A DNA stretch of 9,352 bases from Clostridia bacterium (GTDB lineage: Bacteria > Bacillota_A > Clostridia > Oscillospirales > CAG-272), in NCBI GenBank assembly GCA_017408625.1, contig JAFQUG010000121.1, positions 1 to 9,352 of the forward strand, in the 5' to 3' direction. The translations under genes were made by a program, and so were the position numbers. Positions within the stretch are counted from its first letter, which is position 1; every line of letters starts with the position of its first letter. The notes beneath the pieces were generated by a model. That model saw nothing but the letters and a program-made list of their open reading frames with translations, did not search any database and was not told the origin of the DNA. This document shows, piece after piece, positions 5,966 to 9,352 of this stretch.

Positions 5966-6235
5966 TCAGATATGGTGCATGGTGTTGAAAATTTCCTCGT
6001 GCATAGCCTGCACCGAAAGACCCTTCTGCTCGCCAAACGCCTCAAGCTCGTCCACAAACTGCGCAAAATCAACGTTCAGTCCATCGATATCAGCCAGCAT
6101 GATCATAGCGAAATACTCCTGCAGCACGCTCTGCGAAATATCCATGATGTTTGCTCCCAGCTCCGCACACTTGCCGGCAACGCCCGCAATAATGCCCATG
6201 CTGTCCTTGCCTGTTACAGTAATGACTGCTTTCAT
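5966..6235 (-). CDS. UPF0237 ACT-domain protein
   Basis: This 89-residue protein is a single ACT domain, the ligand-binding fold that often senses amino acids. It opens [20 protein letters not shown] and continues [24 protein letters not shown] (27-50), the second ACT half; [11 protein letters not shown] (10-20) is the usual binding-loop region. The start is set at the second ATG (6235). GGAGG lies 7 nt before it but only 1 nt before the ATG at 6241, and known members begin MKAVITV. It is the first gene of the minus-strand operon, 14 nt ahead of UPF0210. The conserved pairing suggests that this domain regulates or assembles with UPF0210, an inference. Confidence 0.93.
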   Translation of the reverse strand: MKAVITVTGKDSMGIIAGVAGKCAELGANIMDISQSVLQEYFAMIMLADIDGLNVDFAQFVDELEAFGEQKGLSVQAMHEEIFNTMHHI

Positions 6236-6272
6236 TGTCATACCTCCGCTTACACTTTAGTTAGTTATATTT

Positions 6273-6301
6273 ATTATACAATAATTACGCGCGCGTTGCA
6301 A
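6273..6301 (-). promoter_or_regulatory. Promoter of the ACT-UPF0210-membrane-protein operon
   Basis: On the minus strand TTGCAA (6301-6296) and TATAAT (6278-6273) are 17 nt apart. It is back to back with the plus-strand promoter at 6344-6372; the two -35 boxes are 42 nt apart, so the two operons share one control region. A GCGCG-rich imperfect repeat (about 6288-6310) covers the -35 box and could be an operator, but I see no known consensus. Confidence 0.85.
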
Positions 6302-6343
6302 GAGGGCGCGACAAGAAATCACGCAAAAATTCGCACAAATCGG

Positions 6344-6372
6344 TTGAAATCACGACACCCATATGGTATAAT
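6344..6372 (+). promoter_or_regulatory. Promoter of the plus-strand three-gene operon
   Basis: TTGAAA (6344-6349) and TATAAT (6367-6372) are separated by exactly 17 nt, and transcription should start near 6379. The leader (about 6379-6465) holds an 8-bp inverted repeat, TGCGTGAA (6384-6391) with TTCACGCA (6420-6427), around a smaller CACT/AGTG pair. This would form a hairpin at the 5' end of the mRNA. Confidence 0.85.
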
Positions 6373-6465
6373 TTAGACATAAATGCGTGAAAGCTCACTC
6401 AACCCACCGATTCAGTGCATTCACGCACAACGATACGGAACGCCAAAAACGGCGAGGAGGTGCTT

Positions 6466-6987
6466 ATGAACCAATACGAATATATCGTCAAGCAAAAAAA
6501 CGAGGGCGTATGGAAATGGCGTCGCGCCATGATGATCGCCCTGTACGTCGTGTTCAACGCGGCATATCTGCTCGCATTCTTACTCACCTTTCCCTGGGCA
6601 GTCACATTCCTGCCCCTGCTTGACTGGGCACTGATTTTCTTTACATGGCGCTTCGTATCCCCCGAATACGAATACTCCATGCTCTCGGGCGAGATCACCT
6701 TCACCACCATCTGGGGCGGCAAGACCAGAAAAGAGCTTTTCCGCATCAACATCCGCGATTTCCAAAAGATCGCCCCCTACAACGAGGCCGCAGAGGCTTA
6801 CGTGACGGCACAGAAGTGCAACCGCGATTTCAAATGCATGTCCTCTCTGCAGGCCCCCGATCTCTACTACGGCATTTTTATGCTGAACGATGAAAAATGC
6901 GTGGTCTACTTCGAGGCCACCGAAAAAGCCTTGAAGATCCTGAAATACTACAACATCGGCACAGTGGTCGTTCCGACAACCAAATAA
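6466..6987 (+). CDS. Two-span membrane protein with a C-terminal soluble domain, possibly DUF6106-like
   Basis: The 173-residue product has two membrane helices (about 21-41 and 44-63) and then a soluble, mixed alpha/beta region. The stretch EYEYSMLSGEITFTTIWGGK (67-86), followed by TRKELFRINIRDFQKIAPY (87-105), resembles the strand-turn-strand pattern of bacterial PH-like membrane proteins and, from memory, the DUF6106 family of Clostridia. This naming is tentative. ATG 6466 is preferred over the in-frame ATG at 6415, because GAGGAGG ends 5 nt before it and a basic MNQYEYIVKQKNEG start is natural for the family. It is the first gene of the operon, 15 nt ahead of the small ribbon-helix-helix-like protein. 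Confidence 0.8.
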   Translation: MNQYEYIVKQKNEGVWKWRRAMMIALYVVFNAAYLLAFLLTFPWAVTFLPLLDWALIFFTWRFVSPEYEYSMLSGEITFTTIWGGKTRKELFRINIRDFQKIAPYNEAAEAYVTAQKCNRDFKCMSSLQAPDLYYGIFMLNDEKCVVYFEATEKALKILKYYNIGTVVVPTTK

Positions 6988-7002
6988 AGACAAGGAGTTA
7001 TC

Positions 7003-7236
7003 ATGGCACAGAAAAACCAGCGCGAATTCACCCTGCACATGTCCGAGGACATGCTGCGCAAGTTCATTCTGATCTCCGAAAAGGAGGGCAGAAGCCCCAA
7101 CAACCAGTTCCTTTTCATGCTGCGCAACAACATCGCCTACTATGAAAAGACCAAGGGCAGAATTTCGCCCGCGGAGCTTGCAAAGATAGACCTGACCATT
7201 TACGAAGAGAAAGGAGCCGAGGATGAAAGCAATTGA
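7003..7236 (+). CDS. Small ribbon-helix-helix (Arc-like) protein
   Basis: The 77-residue product begins with a strand-like REFTLHMSED (7-16). Helix 1 follows (MLRKFILISEKEGRS, 17-31), then a second helix starting PNNQFLFMLRNNIAYYE (32-48). This strand-helix-turn-helix order with the GRS-x-N turn is that of Arc/MetJ DNA-binding proteins (compare GRSVNSEI in Arc). A DNA-binding or small regulatory role is inferred; the protein has no toxin partner next to it. AAGGAG stands 6 nt before the ATG. Its 3' end overlaps the glycosidase start by 14 nt, which implies co-translation and may mean that it controls this operon. Confidence 0.75.
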   Translation: MAQKNQREFTLHMSEDMLRKFILISEKEGRSPNNQFLFMLRNNIAYYEKTKGRISPAELAKIDLTIYEEKGAEDESN

Positions 7237-9331
7237 TAACAAATACCTGCCGCTCAAGATCACGCACGAGCTTGTGCACAACCCGAATTGGACCGACGAG
7301 GAGCTGCGCGCTGCCGTGGGGCATCATTTGCAATACCTTGCAGAGCGCGGCTTTGGCGGCGTGGTGACCAACGTTTCCCAGAGAAATTACGCCACCGACC
7401 CCGAGGAATGGCGCAAGATGGCACTCGCCATCGACACCGCCTGCGAGATGGGGATGCGCGTCTGGCTTTACGACGAAAAGGGATACCCCAGCGGCGGTGC
7501 GGGAGGCTTGACCGTGGACGCAAATCCCGATTTTGAGGCTCTGGGCATTGCCATGCTGACGCATGAGCTTGTACCCGGCGAGAGCATCACGCAGGAATTG
7601 CCGCGCGGACACGAGTGCTTCCTGCATGCCGCAGCCTACCCCTGCCAGGACGGCAAGATCACGGATTTTTCGCCTCTGCATATGGTGTTCGGCAAGACGA
7701 CCGATCCCGTAACGCTGGACAACGACTCCGAATTCAACACCCCCGCGCTTGCTTGCTTCTTTATCAAAAAACGCATGTACGAGGGCACGCACGCGCAGCA
7801 TAACGTGTGCGAGGCGCGCCGTTACATTGACGTGACCAACCCCGACGCCATCCGCGAATTTATCCGCAACACCTACGAGCCCTGCTATGCCTACACCAAG
7901 CACCACTTGGCCGAGGGCGACGGTAAGATCGAGGCCATGTTTACCGACGAGCCCTCGTTCATGGGCTGCTACATCAACGCGGGCATTTATCCGTCCAGCG
8001 TGCACGATGCTTACGACGACTCCCTGCCGCTCTATCCCGTGGTCAACTTCGGCCGCGACGTGGAAAACGAATTTTCGGCACGTTACGCATATCCCCTCGC
8101 GCCCAACCTCGTCTACCTGTTCTTTGGCGAAAGCGAGAAGGCAAAGCAGGTCAGATACGACTATTACCGCCTGCTCTCCGACCTTTACGAGCAGAGCTAT
8201 TTCGCGCAGCTTGCAAACTGGTGCGCCGCGCACGGCCTGCCCTTCTCGGGACACATCCTCTTGGAGGACGACATTCGCCACCACGTGATGTTTGAGGGCA
8301 ATTTCTTCTCACTTTTGCGCCACATGCACACTCCCGGCATCGATATGCTGCATTCCATCCCCACTTTGGTACACAAGGATGCCTTTACGCCCAAGCTGGT
8401 TTCCTCGATTGCGCACGCCTACGGCCGTCCGCACGTCATGAGTGAGGTCTCGGCACACGCGCAGGGCGGCAAGGTCACTCCCATGCAAATGTACGCGTCC
8501 ATGAGTCTGCAGTACGCGCTGGGCGTGGATACCTTTACCTCGTATTACAGCGAGCAGCAGGCCGAGCCCGCGCTCTACAAGCAGATCAACCAAGCTCTCG
8601 GCCGCGCCGAGATGATCATGAAGGGCAGACATAAGGCAAACGTCATGCTCTACTACCCCATTGAGACCTTCCAGATGCACCACAAGGGCTCTGCAGCCTT
8701 TTACGGTGAATACTGCGCCGAAGAAAACGCCTGCGCAGAAGGCTTGCGCAGCCTCTTCTACGGTCTGCTTGATCGCCAGATCGACTTTGACTTTACCGAT
8801 TGCGAATATTTGGAAAAATGCCGCGTACAGGACGGATGGCTGCATACGCCCACCGGGCACATTTACAGCGCGCTGGTGCTGCCTCCCATGGAGCTTTGCG
8901 ACAGAGCGGCTGCCGTTCTGCAAAAGCTTGCAGTTCAGGGCTTGATCATTCTTTCCCCACAAAGCGACATTTTCCCCGCGATTTCGCAGCACAAGCTCGC
9001 CACCATTACGCAAAGCAAGGAAGAATTATTTGAAAAGCTCCCCATCGGCACGCTCCCCTGCTTTGCATCGACGCCCACGCACGGCGTGGTTTGCAAGTGC
9101 GTTTTGTTCAGAGGGCTTTCCTTCCTCTTTGTCAACGCTGAGGAATTCGAACAGCACGTGACTGTCACGCTTGGCGCGACAAAGCAAGAGGATCTTGTCC
9201 TGTACGACCCCTTCACCGAGCAGATCCTGCCCGCCACCTTCGAAAAATTGGACGACGAGCACGTGCAAGCGTCCTTTACCATCGGTGCGCTGCAGACCGT
9301 GATCGTAACGGACAAGGCGAAGATTCAATAA
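7223..9331 (+). CDS. Putative cytosolic glycoside hydrolase (GH106-like TIM barrel), substrate unknown
   Basis: The 702-residue product has no signal peptide. The N-terminal part (about 1-440) fits a TIM-barrel glycosidase related to the GH106 / rhamnosidase-type superfamily. Its landmarks are VWLYDEKGYPSGGAGG (80-95), FTDEPSF (240-246), GHILLEDD (343-350), PGIDMLHSIP (371-380) and VMSEVSAHAQGG (405-416). Glu243, Glu348 and Glu408 are the candidate catalytic acids; I cannot assign them by sequence alone. A second domain (about 470-600, NVMLYYPIE then SALVLPPMELCD) looks like the flavodoxin/amidotransferase-like fold common in beta-galactosidases. A beta-rich tail follows to 702. The GH106 name is a resemblance, not a match. 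ATG 7223 has AGGAG 6 nt upstream and overlaps the ribbon-helix-helix gene. Confidence 0.8.
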   Translation: MKAIDNKYLPLKITHELVHNPNWTDEELRAAVGHHLQYLAERGFGGVVTNVSQRNYATDPEEWRKMALAIDTACEMGMRVWLYDEKGYPSGGAGGLTVDANPDFEALGIAMLTHELVPGESITQELPRGHECFLHAAAYPCQDGKITDFSPLHMVFGKTTDPVTLDNDSEFNTPALACFFIKKRMYEGTHAQHNVCEARRYIDVTNPDAIREFIRNTYEPCYAYTKHHLAEGDGKIEAMFTDEPSFMGCYINAGIYPSSVHDAYDDSLPLYPVVNFGRDVENEFSARYAYPLAPNLVYLFFGESEKAKQVRYDYYRLLSDLYEQSYFAQLANWCAAHGLPFSGHILLEDDIRHHVMFEGNFFSLLRHMHTPGIDMLHSIPTLVHKDAFTPKLVSSIAHAYGRPHVMSEVSAHAQGGKVTPMQMYASMSLQYALGVDTFTSYYSEQQAEPALYKQINQALGRAEMIMKGRHKANVMLYYPIETFQMHHKGSAAFYGEYCAEENACAEGLRSLFYGLLDRQIDFDFTDCEYLEKCRVQDGWLHTPTGHIYSALVLPPMELCDRAAAVLQKLAVQGLIILSPQSDIFPAISQHKLATITQSKEELFEKLPIGTLPCFASTPTHGVVCKCVLFRGLSFLFVNAEEFEQHVTVTLGATKQEDLVLYDPFTEQILPATFEKLDDEHVQASFTIGALQTVIVTDKAKIQ

Positions 9332-9335
9332 AAAG

Positions 9336-9351
9336 CAGCCCGATCGGGCTG
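9336..9351 (+). terminator. Probable terminator of the plus-strand operon, cut by the window edge
   Basis: Four nucleotides after the glycosidase stop codon lies the palindrome CAGCCCGATCGGGCTG. It folds into a 6-bp GC-rich stem with a GATC loop, right at the window edge. A T-run cannot be seen because the sequence stops. Confidence 0.55.
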
Positions 9352-9352
9352 A

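Noticed and set aside
7003..7236. Antitoxin of a toxin-antitoxin pair
   Set aside because: The fold would suit an antitoxin, but the neighbours are a membrane protein and a 702-residue glycosidase, neither of which looks like a toxin.
7115..8284. 389-codon open frame on the minus strand
   Set aside because: It is antisense to the glycosidase, whose protein has recognisable motifs and a good start site; no promoter or ribosome binding site supports the antisense frame.

Overview
This window looks like a piece of chromosome from a Gram-positive Bacillota, most likely an uncultured, probably gut-associated member of Clostridia. The grounds are the gene order rpmG-secE-nusG-(rplK), purine-rich Shine-Dalgarno sites before almost every gene, consensus sigma-A promoters, and families typical of that group (DUF1836, Mini-RNase III, the UPF0237/UPF0210 pair). 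The lineage is an inference; there is no rRNA or marker tree behind it.

Layout. (i) Positions 1-1690, minus strand: the transcription/translation/secretion cluster rpmG, secE, nusG, and the first codon of a following gene that should be rplK (L11). The nusG-rplK gap carries what looks like the L1-protein mimic of 23S rRNA. The cluster starts from a perfect TTGACA/TATAAT promoter with a long, foldable 5' leader. (ii) Positions about 1690-1893: no gene; a dispersed-type repeat element with four 22-bp units and a GC-rich inverted repeat. A terminator-like hairpin overlaps the rpmG promoter. (iii) Positions 1894-6301, minus strand: seven tightly packed genes running ACT-domain protein (UPF0237) - UPF0210/PFL - unknown single-span membrane protein - YgjV-like membrane protein - DUF1836 regulator-like protein - mrnC - ppiB. 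One promoter lies before the ACT gene, and a second internal one overlaps the end of the ygjV-like gene. (iv) Positions 6344-9352, plus strand: a divergent three-gene operon of a two-span membrane protein (probably DUF6106-like), a small ribbon-helix-helix-like protein, and a 702-residue putative cytosolic glycoside hydrolase. It ends at a palindrome that is probably the start of a terminator.

Most of the window is housekeeping. The parts that stand out are a SecE with a signal-peptide-like N-terminus and an extracytoplasmic Thr/Glu pentapeptide-repeat stalk, the promoter/terminator overlap and structured leader before rpmG, the 22-bp repeat element, and the small uncharacterised operon linking a ribbon-helix-helix protein to a glycosidase by a 14-nt gene overlap. 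I did not find a clear new defence, mobile or biosynthetic system.
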